A stretch of 64,000 nt of DNA from Chamaelirium japonicum (lineage: Eukaryota; Streptophyta; Magnoliopsida; Liliales; Melanthiaceae), in the NCBI GenBank assembly GCA_947650365.1, contig OX393550.1, positions 102,326,343 to 102,390,342 on the forward strand, in the 5' to 3' direction. Below, piece after piece: positions 1 to 9,997 of the stretch. Below the pieces are notes generated by a model. It did not search any database, was not told where the DNA came from, and saw only the letters and a list, made by a program, of their open reading frames with translations. Positions within the stretch are counted from its first letter, which is position 1. Every line of letters begins with the position of its first letter. A program made the translations under genes and the position numbers.

Positions 1-499
1 CCTCCCCCTTATTGGGCCCGAACAACGGCCCAATAAGGGCCCAACAAGGAGGCCCAGAATCAGTGCCACGTAATCATCGCTACATCATCACTGCCATATC
101 GGGCACGTGCCTACGCTATAAAAGGACCCCCAAGGCATCCAGGAAGGGGGTTGGTCATTCGATCAGAAGAAGAGAGGATCCAGAGCCAGAGCCAGAGCCC
201 TCTATTCTCCCCACCTTGTTCTCTTCTAGTTGCTCCGTGCAACCCCACTGTACGAAGCTTCTCTCGACCTGTCGAGAGAACGCTCAACCCTTTATATTCA
301 AATTATAGTGAAGATCAGGTGGCACCTCTCGCCCGGAGACGTAGGTCGTAAGACCGAACTCCGTCACCAATCCTTGTGTCATCACTCTTTATTCTCTTTA
401 TCTATTCTCCCATCTCTCTAACTCTACAAACAATCCAATTCAATCAAGGCTGTGGGGGCGGGATTCTCGATCAAGGCGGCTCGGAAATTTCCCCCCACA
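1..499 (+). repeat. 5' LTR of E1 (truncated by the window start)
   Basis: Identical in layout to the complete LTR at 7895-8511, of which it lacks the first 118 bp. It ends in CCCACA, followed at once by the primer-binding region. A TATA box (TATAAAAG) lies at 117-124, preceded by the palindrome GGCACGTGCC. Confidence 0.93.
117..124 (+). promoter_or_regulatory. TATA box of the E1 5' LTR
   Basis: TATAAAAG lies about 10 bp downstream of a G-box-like GGCACGTGCC palindrome. The same arrangement recurs in all four LTRs of E1 and E2 (TATA at 8129, 33123 and 40906), which supports a conserved core promoter. Confidence 0.75.
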
Positions 500-504
500 A
501 TCTT

Positions 505-521
505 TGGCGCCGTCTGTGGGA
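505..521 (+). other. Primer-binding-site-like sequence of E1
   Basis: TGGCGCCGTCTGTGGGA starts six bases after the LTR end. The first nine bases fit the 3' end of a plant tRNA-Asp-type primer; the rest is the form usual in Tat-lineage gypsy elements. E2 has the same site with one substitution (TGGCGTCGT) at 33494. Confidence 0.7.
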
Positions 522-639
522 TATCGTTAGAGGTCTTACCCACACCTCTACTGACTCCTATTCAACTTGCGGTGACGAGCCACAAGTCCTCCTCCAAATC
601 AACCTCAAAGCCGTCACCACGCCGACATCAACACGCTCA

Positions 640-1019
640 ATGGTGAAGGCCAGCACCAACCCACCAAAGGCGGGTGCTGATCGGACAATCGACGTGCTAA
701 TCGAAGAAGAACAAGAAGTCTCGGTTGCAACCAACCGAAGAAATGTTTATAAGCGAATGGGGCCGCAAGGCAGCCTTCCAGAAGGGCACGGCGATCGGCG
801 AGACCCGTCATCCCCGAGGCGTCGATCTGGCAAAAAAAACACGCTATTCAAGGGAGCAAGCCTCAGGCTACATTCGAGATCTCGACTGCTGATTTCCAGC
901 TACTAAATCTCCTCAAGAAGAATGCGGCCCTCGAGCAAGAGAGGGATTCCCTAAAAAAGGCGGCTGAAAGAGCGGGGGTTATGGCCCACAACTCTCTAGC
1001 TACTGATAAAGACCGATAA
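640..1019 (+). pseudogene. Truncated, frameshifted gag N-terminal remnant of E1
   Basis: The ATG at 640 opens a frame that matches the first part of the E2 gag frame (33629 onward): the starting MVKASTNPPKAGADRTID is shared. After about 60 residues the match continues in another frame (ADFQLLNLL, AALEQERDSLKK), so a frameshift has occurred. The match stops near 1008 inside a segment equivalent to E2 about 33990, and the sequence runs directly into the 107-bp array. The gag core and zinc-knuckle region present in E2 are missing, so this copy cannot make capsid protein. Confidence 0.8.
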
Positions 1020-2215
1020 AAAGGCTCCTGGCAACCTAGGTCAACCAAAGACCTTCGATTCCGCCCGTTCAAGTCGGAAGCTCGAAGGCAATTCGGCTAC
1101 GCCCTCTCGAGGCTAAAGACCGATAAAAAGGCTCCTGGCAACCCAGGTCAACCAAAGACCTTTGATTCCGCCCGTTCAAGTCGGAAGCTCGAAGGCAATT
1201 CGGCTACGCCCTCTCGAGGCTAAAGTCCGACAAAAAGGCTCCTGGCAACCCAGGTCAACCAAAAACCTTCGATTCCGCCCGTTCAAGTCGGAAGCTCGAA
1301 GGCAATTCGGCTACGCCCTCTCGAGGCTAAAGTCCGACAAAAAGGCTCCTGGCAACCCAGGTCAACCAAAGACCTTCGATTCCGCCCGTTCAAGTCGGAA
1401 GCTCGAAGGCAATTCGGCTACGCCCTCTCGAGGCTAAAGTCCGATTAAAAGGCTCCTGGCAACCCAGGTCAACCAAAGACCTTCGATTCCGCCCGTTCAA
1501 GTCGGAAGCTCGAAGGCAATTCGGCTACGCCCTCTCGAGGCTAAAGTCTGACAAAAAGGCTCCTGGCAACCCAGGTCAACCAAAGACCTTCGATTCCGCC
1601 CGTTCAAGTCGGAAGCTTGAAGGCAATTCGGCTACGCCCTCTCGAGGCTAAAGTCCGACAAAAAGGCTCCTGGCAACCCAGGTCAACCAAAGACCTTCGA
1701 TTCCGCCCATTCAAGTCGGAAGCTCGAAGGCAATTCGGCTACGCCCTCTCGAGGCTAAAGTCCGACAAAAAGGCTCCTGGCAACCCAGGTCAACCAAAGA
1801 CCTTCGATTCCGCCCGTTCAAGTCGGAAGCTCAAAGGCAATTCGGCTACGCCCTCTCGAGGCTAAAGTCTGACAAAAAGGCTCCTGGCAACCCAGGTCAA
1901 CCCAAGACCTTCGATTCCGCCCATTCAAGTCGGAAGCTCGAAGGCAATTCGGCTATGCCCTCCCGAGGCTAAAGTCCGATTAAAAGGCTCCTGGCAACCC
2001 AGGTCAACCAAAGACCTTCGACTCCGCCCGTTCAAGTCGGAAGCTCGAAGGCAATCCGGCTACGCCCTCTCGAGGCTAAAGTCCGATAAAAGACTCCTGG
2101 CAACCCAGGTCAACCAAAGACCTTCGATTCCGTCCATTCAAGTCGGAAGCTCGAAGGCAATTTGGCTATGCCCTTTCAAGGCGAAAGTCAGATAAAAATG
2201 CTCCTGACAATCCAG
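1010..2215 (+). repeat. 107-bp tandem array of E1 (about 11 copies)
   Basis: The motif GGCTCCTGGCAAC recurs at 1023, 1130, 1237, 1344, 1451, 1558, 1665, 1772, 1879, 1986 and, changed, at 2092 and 2199. The spacing is 107 bp with a single 106. Units are nearly identical and each carries GAAGCTCGAAGGCAATTCGG. E2 has the same unit at 35455-36010 with only about five copies, so the copy number differs between siblings. Short reading frames across it are by-products of the repetition. Confidence 0.95.
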
Positions 2216-2325
2216 GTCAAGCTAAACTATCAATTATACTTATCCGAGGCGAAGAGAATAAGTCCAAGGCAAACGTCGCCGCTTTGACATGCACCAAGTT
2301 TAAGGAGACATCCTTGGCACTCGAG

Positions 2326-3130
2326 GACAAAGTCCGAGGCGACCAGCGCCTCGGCACTCTACAAAGCCCAAGGCCTAGCCCTTGGCACTTGAAGACAAAG
2401 TCCGAGGCGACCAATGCCTCGGCACTCTACAAGCCCAAGGCCCAGCCCTTGGCACTTGAAGACAAAGTCCGAGGCGACCAATGCCTCGGCACTCTACAAA
2501 CCCAAGGCCCAGCCTTTGGCACCCGAAGACAAAGTCCGAGGCGACCAGCGCCTCGGCACTCTACAAGCCCAAGGCCCAGCCCTTGGCACTTGAAGACAAA
2601 GTCCGAGAAGACCAGCGCCTCGGCACTCTACGAGCCCAAGGCCCAGCCCTTGGCACTTGTAGACAAAGTCCGAGGCGACCAGCGCCTCGGCACTCTACAA
2701 GCCCAAGGCCCAGCCCTTGGCACTTGAAGACAAAGTCCGAGGCGACCAGCGCCTCGGCACTCTACAAGCCCAAGGCCCAGCCCTTGGCACTTGAAGACAA
2801 AGTCCGAGGCGACCAGCGCCTCGGCACTCTACAAGCCCAAGGCCCAGCCCTTGGCACTTGAAGACAAAGTCCGAGGCGACCAGCGCCTCAGCACTCTACA
2901 AGCCCAAGGCCCAGCCCTTGGCACTTGAAGACAAAGTCCGAGGCGACCAGCGCCTCGGCACTCTACAAGCCTAAGGCCCAGCCCTTGGCACTTGAAGACA
3001 AAGTTCGAGGCGACCAATGCCTTAACACTCTACAAGCCCAAGGCCCAGCTCTCGGCATTCGAAGACAAGGTCCGAGACGTCGTCGCCGATGTATTGGCAT
3101 TCGATCAAAAGTCCAAGCTTAGTCTTGTCA
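2326..3130 (+). repeat. 67-bp tandem array of E1 (about 12 copies, two hairpins per unit)
   Basis: GACAAAGTCCGAGG-type starts occur at 2326, 2394, 2461, 2528, 2595, 2662, 2729, 2796, 2863, 2930, 2997 and 3064, a period of 67 (one step of 68). Each unit contains two inverted repeats, CGAGGCG..CGCCTCG and CCAAGG..CCTTGG, separated by about 15 bp. The E2 array at 36127-36930 has the same number of unit starts. In E1 most units end CACTTGA, putting a TGA in one frame, where E2 has CATTCGA. Confidence 0.95.
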
Positions 3131-3569
3131 CTCAGGTCCTAGCATTAGATTGTCAATGGCCATCACCTTTTCTCGACGACTAACGGTTCCAAACCGGTCA
3201 GGGGGTGGTTGGTCTAACTCTGTCAGTGCGTGTCTACACTCTAGTGCAGTCGATGGTGGGTAACACGGGATAAAATAGTGCTTCCTTGATCCTGGCCAAG
3301 TCAACACCCTCACATGACCGTAGTACCTGGTGAATACAGTAACCAGGTGCGGTAATACATTGGGTGAAGACCGGCTGGCCATTATGCGGCGTCATCCTAG
3401 ATTATCTCTAAGAAACCCCCTCAAATATAGCATTGTCCCTCGCCGACATCCCCGCGCACCAACGTTTCACCGAAAAAGTGTCGGTTTCAAATGGGGCTGA
3501 AATTCGAAAAATACACTATTTTCAATACCGACACTTTTTGGCCTCTTCTAGCAGCCCCAATAATGGGGT

Positions 3570-4830
3570 GTCGGCATCAACAAGCAGCCCCCCCTCGGTT
3601 TTGCAGAAAAACCGAGTGGGGAAGGGATGGCGACACACCATCAGCAACACACCCCTCGGTTTCGTCAGAAAACCGAGAGGGGGTGTGTGTCGGCATCAAC
3701 AAGCAGCTCACCACTCGGTTTCGTCAGAAAACCGAGAGGGGGTGTGTGTTGGCATCAACAAGCAGCCCCCCCTCGGTTTTGCAGAAAAACCAAGTGGAGA
3801 GGGGGTGACGACACACCATCAGTACACTACTCGGTTTTGTCAGAAAACCGAGAGGGTGTGTGTGTTGGCATCAACAAGCAGCCCCCCCTCGGTTTCGCAC
3901 AAAAACCGAGTGGGGAGGGGGTGACGGTACACCATCAGCTACAACCACCCCTCGGTTTCATCAGAAAACCAAGAGGGGGTATGTGTCGACATCAACAAGC
4001 AGCCCCCCCTCGGTTTCGCACAAAAACCGAGTGGGGAAGGGGTGACGGCACACCATCAACTACAACCACCCCTCGGTTTTCTCAGAAAACCGAGAGGGGG
4101 TGTGTGTCGGCATCAACAAGCAGCCCCCCCTCGGTTTCGCATAAAAACCGAGTGGGGAAGGGGTGACGGCACACCATCAGCTACAACCACCCCTCGGTTT
4201 CGTCAGAAAATCGAGAGGAGGTGTGTGTCGGCATCAACAAGCAGTCCCCCCTTGGTTTCGCAGAAAAACCAAGTGGGAAGGGGTGACGGCACACCATCAG
4301 CTACAACCACCCCTCGGTTTCGTCAGAAAACCAAGAGGGGGTATGTGTCGACATCAATAAGCAGCCCCCCCTCGGTTTTGCAGAAAAACCGAGTGGGGAA
4401 GGGATGGCGGCACACCATCAGCAACACACCCCTCGGTTTCGTCAGAAAACCGAGAGGGGGTGTGTGTCGGCATCAACAAGCAGACCCCCCTCAGTTTCGC
4501 ACAAAAAATCGAGTGGGGAGGGGGTGACGGCACACCATCATCAGCACACCCCTCGGTTCGTCAGAAAACCGAGAGGGGGTATGTGTAGGTATCAACCAGC
4601 AGCCCCCCCACGGTTTCGCACAAAAATCGAGTGGGGAGGGGGTGACGGCATACCATCAGCTACAACCACCCCTCGGTTTTGTCAGAAAACCGAGAGGGGG
4701 TATGTGTCGGCATCTACAAGCAGCCCTCCCTCGGTCTCGTAGAAAAACCAAGTGGGGAGGGTGCGACGGCACACCATCAGCAGCCCACCCCTCGGTTTCG
4801 ACAGAAAACCAAGAGGGGGGGTGCTCGACG
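3570..4830 (+). repeat. ~120-bp tandem array with CTCGGTTT..AAACCGAG hairpins (E1)
   Basis: The phrase CGGCATCAACAAGCAG recurs roughly every 119-121 bp (for example near 3572, 3691, 3866, 3987, 4108) with an occasional half unit (3750). Within each unit CTCGGTTTCGTCAGAAAACCGAG and CTCGGTTTCGCACAAAAACCGAG form two short stem-loops. E2 carries a shorter version at 37365-38015. The many reading frames over it are repeat by-products. Confidence 0.9.
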
Positions 4831-5520
4831 CCATCCAAACTTATTAGTCAATCCAATTCAAGTGGCATTCGCACACAAGGATCAACCAAAGACGAAGAGT
4901 TATCTTCCATTGGGTTGGTTGAATAGCATCTCAACTTAACCTATTGAGTTGGTCGTACAAACTTCACAAGCAAAATCCCTCCTTCTTATCTGGGGGTGGA
5001 CTCGTGGTAACCGCCGCGTCATCACTAGGGCCCGACTGCAGTCCCTAGTGAATACAGTAACTAGGTGCAGTTGGGTGTCGAACAGAGACGGATGAGTTAC
5101 CGCGTATCGATGCCTCTTCAAGACGCGCGTAGGACACTCGGTCAACGCGTTCTTTAGAGTCATCTCTTTATGAAGATGATTACCGGAAAAGTTACTCGTC
5201 AAGGTATACGATGTTTCACATCCACTTTGACCGGTTTTTCGGCACCGACACAACGGCACCTTATATGCGTTGAGCCGACACGTGTATGAAAAGTTATGGC
5301 TGTCAGAGGTTTTCGAGTGCCTTATCCCCGAAGCTGTGCAACGGAAAAGTTACACGTCAAGGCAAACAATGTTTCACGTCCACTTTGACCGTTTCTTCGA
5401 TGCCTACGCAACGACACCTTATACGCATTCATCCGACATGCGTATGAAAAGTTATGACTGTCAGAGGGTCTCAAGGTCTTTTTCTTCGAAGACTAGCATC
5501 AGAATAATTACACGGCAATG
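4831..5520 (+). repeat. E1 spacer with 158-bp direct repeat
   Basis: This non-coding stretch is conserved in E2 (38016-38700). CGGAAAAGTTAC recurs at 5184 and 5342, giving a 158-bp unit with a degenerate third start near 5500. E2 shows the same spacing (38372, 38530, 38687). No gene is visible. Confidence 0.7.
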
Positions 5521-6514
5521 ACGGATGCGCTCACGCCCTCAATTTGGTTCGTTACACGCCCAACTCGTAGCAGGCCAAGCGTCGGGTATGAAAGAAGAAC
5601 TTGCACCTCTCCCGGCCCACGCGTACGTGCTCTTGGCGACAACCGATCAGAATGGGAATAGGGGGTCGAATGAACAAAGCACCCTCCCGCACATTCTCCT
5701 CATGTAATTCGTCACACGGCGACGATGACGAACCTAACTCATCCTCCCCTGCCGCGCACTCCGTCTCGCAGCGGACCGAGGCGACCCCTCCGTGCGTGCT
5801 GTCTCACAGCGACCCGAAGCAACCCCGCATGTCCTCTTCGCAGCAGCCCAAGCCAACCCAGAGGGGATCAGCGAACCACACCCGGGTATCCCTCCTCGCA
5901 TGTCAACGGCTTCCATGCGCATCCTCCAGCCACTGCCGTCCGCACCCAGCATCGACCACCGCTGTTGCTACAGCTGTCCGACCCGTAGCACAGCACAAGA
6001 GAGATGGAAAGGGGAAGGACCTCGCGCACGGATCTCTCTCGCATGGGTCCTTTCTCTCACCGAGGGCTCTCTCTCGCACCCACTCTCTCTCGCACGGAGC
6101 CTGCCTCGCAACCGATCCGATCGACCGAGCCGCCCTTCGTCGCTGGCGTCGCCTAGACCCTGCGGCCCGACACCGTCGCCTGCCCCGCGCCCGGACTGAT
6201 CACCTCCTCCAGTGCCGCGGCCCGACACAGCCGCTCGTTGGCCTCCACGCTGCTGCTGCTGCTGCTGTTGTATCGTGCGAACCAGAGCCCGACAAAGAAA
6301 AAAAGAAAGGAAAGAACGGGAAACGGAAGGAGAGAGAGAGGGCCCGACTCGTGCCCGCAGCCCCCCTCTCCGATCCGATCGGGGCCAGCACCCCGGCCCG
6401 CGACCGGCCGCCGCCAGCCTCCTCCCTCCCGTCTGCACCGCAGGAACGAGGGAGCCGCCCCGATCTCCGCCATCCCTCCTCCTCTGCCGCTCCACTCGCC
6501 CTGCCACCGTCGCC
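5521..6514 (+). other. GC-rich leader of E1 upstream of the captured fragment
   Basis: C-rich sequence with CTCTCTCGCAC runs and a (CTG)n-like tract near 6250. E2 has a diverged counterpart (38700-39500). The part just upstream of the ATG at 6515 resembles the C/T-rich 5' untranslated leader of a GC-rich plant gene and may have been captured together with the coding fragment. No independent gene is recognised. Confidence 0.5.
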
Positions 6515-6841
6515 ATGGACGCCGTCGCCGACTAGAGCCTGACTCCCCTGCATGCCGCCGACGAGGAGGTCTTCGACCTGATCGAGCGGGAGAAGCGCCG
6601 GCAGTGCCGCGGGATCGAGCTGATCGCATCGGAGAACTTCACCTCGTTCGCTGTCATCGAGGCCCTCGGCAGCCCCCTCACCAACGAGTGCTTCGAGGGC
6701 ATGCCAGGCGCGCGCTACTACAGCTGCAACGACTTCACCGATGAGATCGAGAACCTCTGCCGCTCCCGCGCCCTCGCCACCTTCCACCTCGACCCCGCCC
6801 GCTGGGGCGTCAACGTGCAGCCCTACTCCGGCAGCCCCGCC
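6515..6841 (+). pseudogene. Captured 5' coding fragment of serine hydroxymethyltransferase
   Basis: Translating from the ATG at 6515 gives 109 codons that match the N-terminal part of plant cytosolic-type serine hydroxymethyltransferase, the pyridoxal-phosphate enzyme that interconverts serine and glycine with tetrahydrofolate. Diagnostic strings are [32 protein letters not shown], and FHLDP followed by [18 protein letters not shown] replaces codon 7, and the normally conserved region around the EGMPGARYY string has decayed (for example CN where GGN is usual). The pyridoxal-lysine region and everything after SGSPA are absent. The fragment lies inside E1 in sense orientation, between a GC-rich leader and a GA tract, so it is a retrotransposon-captured piece rather than a resident gene. 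Confidence 0.93.
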
Positions 6842-7469
6842 ATCAGTGCACCGCACGCCGACCACCGCCTCCGCCCGCGTCCGGAGCCGCACGCCGACCA
6901 ACACCTCCGCTCGCACCCGGTCGCCGCTGAGCCCCGCGCCACAGCCCGCGCACCGCACGCCGTTACCACCGCCCGGCCTGGTGAGAAAAGAGAGAGCGGA
7001 AGCTGCCCTCTCACAGAACAAAAGAAAAGGAGAGAGAGAGAGAGAAAGGAAAGAGAGAGAGAGGAAGCAGCAAATACGCTATGATGCTGACGTGTGACTT
7101 GTTTTTATGCGATTCACATGTTAGGACGTAAGGCTGAGACCGGGACACGTCATTCTTGCTGGAAAGCATTTTTCGGTTTGAACTTTGAAGCGTTGCGTCC
7201 GTTGGTACCATGAGAAAATTTGAGGCCTCTCGGGTCGGGGCCCGGGGGATGTGGTCCCACTCCCAGCGGTAGTCCGGGAACGGGGAGCGTATCTTATCAT
7301 ATTTAATGCGGCGATATTTTGGAGGGATGTCGGGAAGGGTAGCGTATTCGCTGCACTCACGTGAATAAAAGCTGAAGAAAGAAAAGAGAAAAACAAAAAA
7401 AGAAAGAGAGAAGCAAAGAAAGGAAAGAGAGAAAGAAAGAAAGGAAAAAGAAAAAGCTTTTCTTTCACC
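6842..7469 (+). other. E1 segment after the captured fragment: GC tail, GA tracts, unique 300-bp stretch
   Basis: 6842-6985 is GC-rich with CGCACGCCG repeats. 6990-7075 is a purine (GA) tract shared with E2 (about 40005-40060). 7085-7370 is of ordinary composition and has no counterpart in E2. 7370-7455 is an A/G-rich tract shared with E2 (40145-40215). The unique stretch encodes nothing recognisable. Confidence 0.6.
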
Positions 7470-7760
7470 AAAAGGCTCTCGGTATGCTCTCGGTACCCTC
7501 TCGGTATGCTCTCGGTATGCTCTCGGTACCCTCTCGGTATGCTCTCGGTACCCTCTCGGTCGGAAAACACACTGTGTTTTCGGAAACACACCCTTGCAAA
7601 ACCGAGACTTTTTGGCTTGCACCAAAAGGGTCTCGGTACCCTCTCGGTACCCACTCGGTACCCTCTCGGTACCCACTCGGTCGAAAAACGCACTGTTTCT
7701 TCGGAAACACCCCCTCGCAAAACCGAGACTTTTTGGCTCGCGCCAAAAAGGGTCCCGGCA
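7470..7760 (+). repeat. 11-bp tandem array near the E1 3' end
   Basis: Runs of an 11-bp unit of the form CTCTCGGTAYS lie at about 7472-7560 and 7627-7682, separated and followed by copies of a segment containing TTTCGGAAACAC, CCGAGACTTTTTGGCT and GCCAAAAAGGG. The same arrangement is present in E2 (40230-40530). Frames read on the minus strand across it give repetitive YREHTERVPRAYREH-type peptides that are not credible proteins. Confidence 0.88.
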
Positions 7761-7880
7761 TAGGCGGAAGAAGGCTCTGCTAATGCGAACCGCGGCACCG
7801 ACAACCCTCGCCAACCGTGCCAGGATCCTAAAGCGTTTGCACCATGGAATCCCAGCCGACCCAGGGGGTCCTGACTCGAC

Positions 7881-7894
7881 TGGGAGGGGGTAAC
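7881..7894 (+). other. Polypurine tract of E1
   Basis: TGGGAGGGGGTAAC directly precedes the TGTGGG start of the 3' LTR and is identical in E2 (40659-40671). This is the expected plus-strand priming site. Confidence 0.75.
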
Positions 7895-8511
7895 TGTGGG
7901 TGCAAAAATTGTACCGGACCAGATCAGAGCAGCATGGGCCCGCACAACGGCCCAAATGGGTAAGCCCGCCTGGGCTCACATGGGCCCACTCTACGGGGCT
8001 CGCAGATCAAGCCCTCCCCCTTATTGGGCCCGAACAACGGCCCAATAAGGGCCCAACAAGGAGGCCCAGAATCAGTGCCACGTCATCATCGCTACATCAT
8101 CACTGCCATATCGGGCACGTGCCTACGCTATAAAAGGACCCCCAAGGCATCCAGGAAGGGGGTTGGTCATTCGATCAGAGGAAGAGAGGATCCAGAGCCA
8201 GAGCCAGAGCCCTCTATTCTCCCCACTTTGTTCTCTTCTAGTTGCTCCGTGCAACCCCACTGTACGAAGCTTCTCTCGACCTGTCGAGAGAACGCTCAAC
8301 CCTTTATATTCAAATTATAGTGAAGATCAGGTGGCACCTCTCGCCCGGAGACGTAGGTCGTAAGACCGAACTCCGTCACCAATCCTTGTGTCATCACTCT
8401 TTATTCTCTTTATCTATTCTCCCATCTCTCTAACTCTACAAACAATCCAATTCAATCAAGGCTGTGGGGGCGGGATTCTCGATCAAGGCGGCTCGGAAAT
8501 TTCCCCCCACA
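7895..8511 (+). repeat. 3' LTR of E1 (617 bp)
   Basis: Starts TGTGGGTGC and ends CCCCACA, so the termini are TG..CA. It contains repeated GGCCCA/TGGGCC motifs, a 13-bp inverted repeat (CCCTTATTGGGCC..GGCCCAATAAGGG), one CACGTCATC (ACGT-core) box, the GGCACGTGCC palindrome and a TATA box at 8129. It differs from the 5' copy at about three positions. Confidence 0.95.
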
Positions 8512-8830
8512 GCGGTGAAGCCTGCCTCGGACTTTGTTTTCGAATGCCGAGACGAAGGTCACCTCGGGCCGAGACGGTACCGACGTCTCGGGCTTCGTCA
8601 GGTGCCGAGGCGGTGACGCCTGCCTTGGACTTTGTCTTCGAATGCCGAGGCGAAGGTCGCCTCGGGCCGAGACGTTGCCGATGTCTCGTGCTTCGTCAAG
8701 TGCCGAGGCGGTGAATCATGCCTCGGATTTTGCTTTTAAACGCCAAGGCTGTCACCTTGGGCCGAGATGATGTCGCCGTCTCGGGCTTTGTCTTTGTATG
8801 CCAAGGGTGGGACCTTGGACTTACTGATTG
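8512..8830. repeat. 98-bp tandem array (about three units) that received E1
   Basis: GCGGTGA recurs at 8512, 8610 and 8708. Units contain TGCCGAGGCG and CTCGGGCCGAGACG blocks. The E1 3' LTR ends immediately before the first GCGGTGA, so E1 inserted inside this array. Confidence 0.85.
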
Positions 8831-8844
8831 ACAGGGGGTAAGAA

Positions 8845-9790
8845 TTCAGAGTACTCAGCGTGGTGCATTTGTATCGGTTGGACTTAGGCAAAGCGCCGTT
8901 TCAGTCGAACCTACGTATTGGAACACATAGCTTTGTACCGTTGCAGGTTAGTCAACCGTGTCGCAATACGTACCGAACTAACTGTGGCAGGGCACTAGTG
9001 CATATGTCCTTACATGACAACGGGAGCATGTGCGATGCCAATGATTCGGAGTACTCAGCGTAGCGCCCTTGTATCGGTTGAACTTAGGCGAAGCACCGTT
9101 TCAGTCGAACCTACGTATCGAGACACATAGCTTTGTACTATTACAGGTTAGTAGGCCGTGTCGCAATGCAAACCGAACTAACTGTGGCGAGGCACTAGTG
9201 CATGTGTCCTTATATGACAACGGGAGCATGTGCGACGTCAATGATTCAGAGTACTCAGCGTAGCGCCCTTGTATCGGTTGGACTTAGGTGAAGCACCGTT
9301 CAGTCGAACCTACATATCGGGACACGTATCTTTGTACCGTTGTAGGTTAGTTGGCCGTGTCGCAATGCGAACCGAACTAACTGTAGCGAGGTACTAGTGC
9401 ATGTGTCCTTACGTGATAACAGGAGCATGTGCGACGCCAATGATTCGGAGTACTCTGCGTAGCGCCCTTGTATCGGTTGGCCTTAGGTGAATAGCCATTT
9501 TAGTCGAACCTACATATCGGGACACATAGCTTTGTACCGTTGCAGGTTAGTCGGCCGAGTCGCAACGCGAACCGAACTAACTGTGGCAAGGCACTAGTGC
9601 ACGTGTCCTTACGTGACAACGGGAGCATGTGCGACGCCAATGATTCGGAGTACTCAGCGTAGCGCGCTTATATCGGTTGGACTTAGGCGAAGAGCCATTT
9701 TAGTTGAACCTATGTATCGGGACACGTAGCTTTTGTACCGTTGCAGGTTAGTCGGCCATGTTGCAACACGAACGAAACTAACTGTGGCAT
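8845..9790. repeat. ~200-bp tandem array (about 4.7 units)
   Basis: GTACTCAGCG-type starts at 8851, 9051, 9251, about 9450 and about 9650 give a period of 199-200 bp. Units share GTATCGGTTGGACTTAGG, CTAACTGTGGC and GACAACGGGAGCATGTGCGA. Reading frames at 8860-9063 and 9069-9263 are similar to each other only because the units are repeats. It occupies the post-gag position of E3. Confidence 0.92.
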
Positions 9791-9997
9791 TAAGTAGAAG
9801 TTGAGATAGAATTTGATAGTATTCGATAAAACTTGAAGCAACTGTCATTTCATTGATAACTCGAAAGATGTTACATCATGGATTTCAGATGGGGGATCTT
9901 CCGAGTTGTTGATAGTCGGTGGTCTTTTACTCTGATCGGTTGACGGGCTACTTTTCTTTGGTATTTGTGGTCTTCTGAGGCTCTGTGGATCTATCGC

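Larger units (their letters stand above)
1..8511 (+). mobile_element. E1: non-autonomous LTR retrotransposon (gag remnant only), 5' end cut by window
   Basis: The two ends are near-identical LTRs: positions 1-499 match 8013-8511 with a constant offset of 8012 and about three mismatches by eye. The 5' LTR is followed by a primer-site-like TGGCGCCGT sequence typical of plant Ty3/gypsy Tat-type elements, and the 3' LTR is preceded by a purine tract. The interior holds a broken gag start, four kinds of tandem array, a GC-rich leader and a serine hydroxymethyltransferase fragment. No protease, reverse transcriptase, RNase H or integrase reading frame is present, so movement must have depended on proteins from another element. 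The few LTR differences mean a recent insertion. It is inserted in the 98-bp array of element E3. The overall plan matches E2 (32889-41272); large retrotransposon derivative (LARD) or TR-GAG are the nearest named classes. Confidence 0.9.

Noticed and set aside
1010..3130. CRISPR-like regular arrays
   Set aside because: Whole units repeat without unique spacers, and the context is a plant retrotransposon.
6200..7021. 273-codon minus-strand frame opposite the SHMT fragment
   Set aside because: Antisense of a GC-rich captured fragment; the plus strand gives unmistakable SHMT residues.
7011..7979. 322-codon minus-strand frame (and 40220-40756, 39957-40538 in E2)
   Set aside because: It runs through the 11-bp array and purine tracts and yields only repetitive peptides; composition, not coding, keeps it open.
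8860..9263. Two related 64-67-codon frames
   Set aside because: They are adjacent units of the ~200-bp array; later units are not open.
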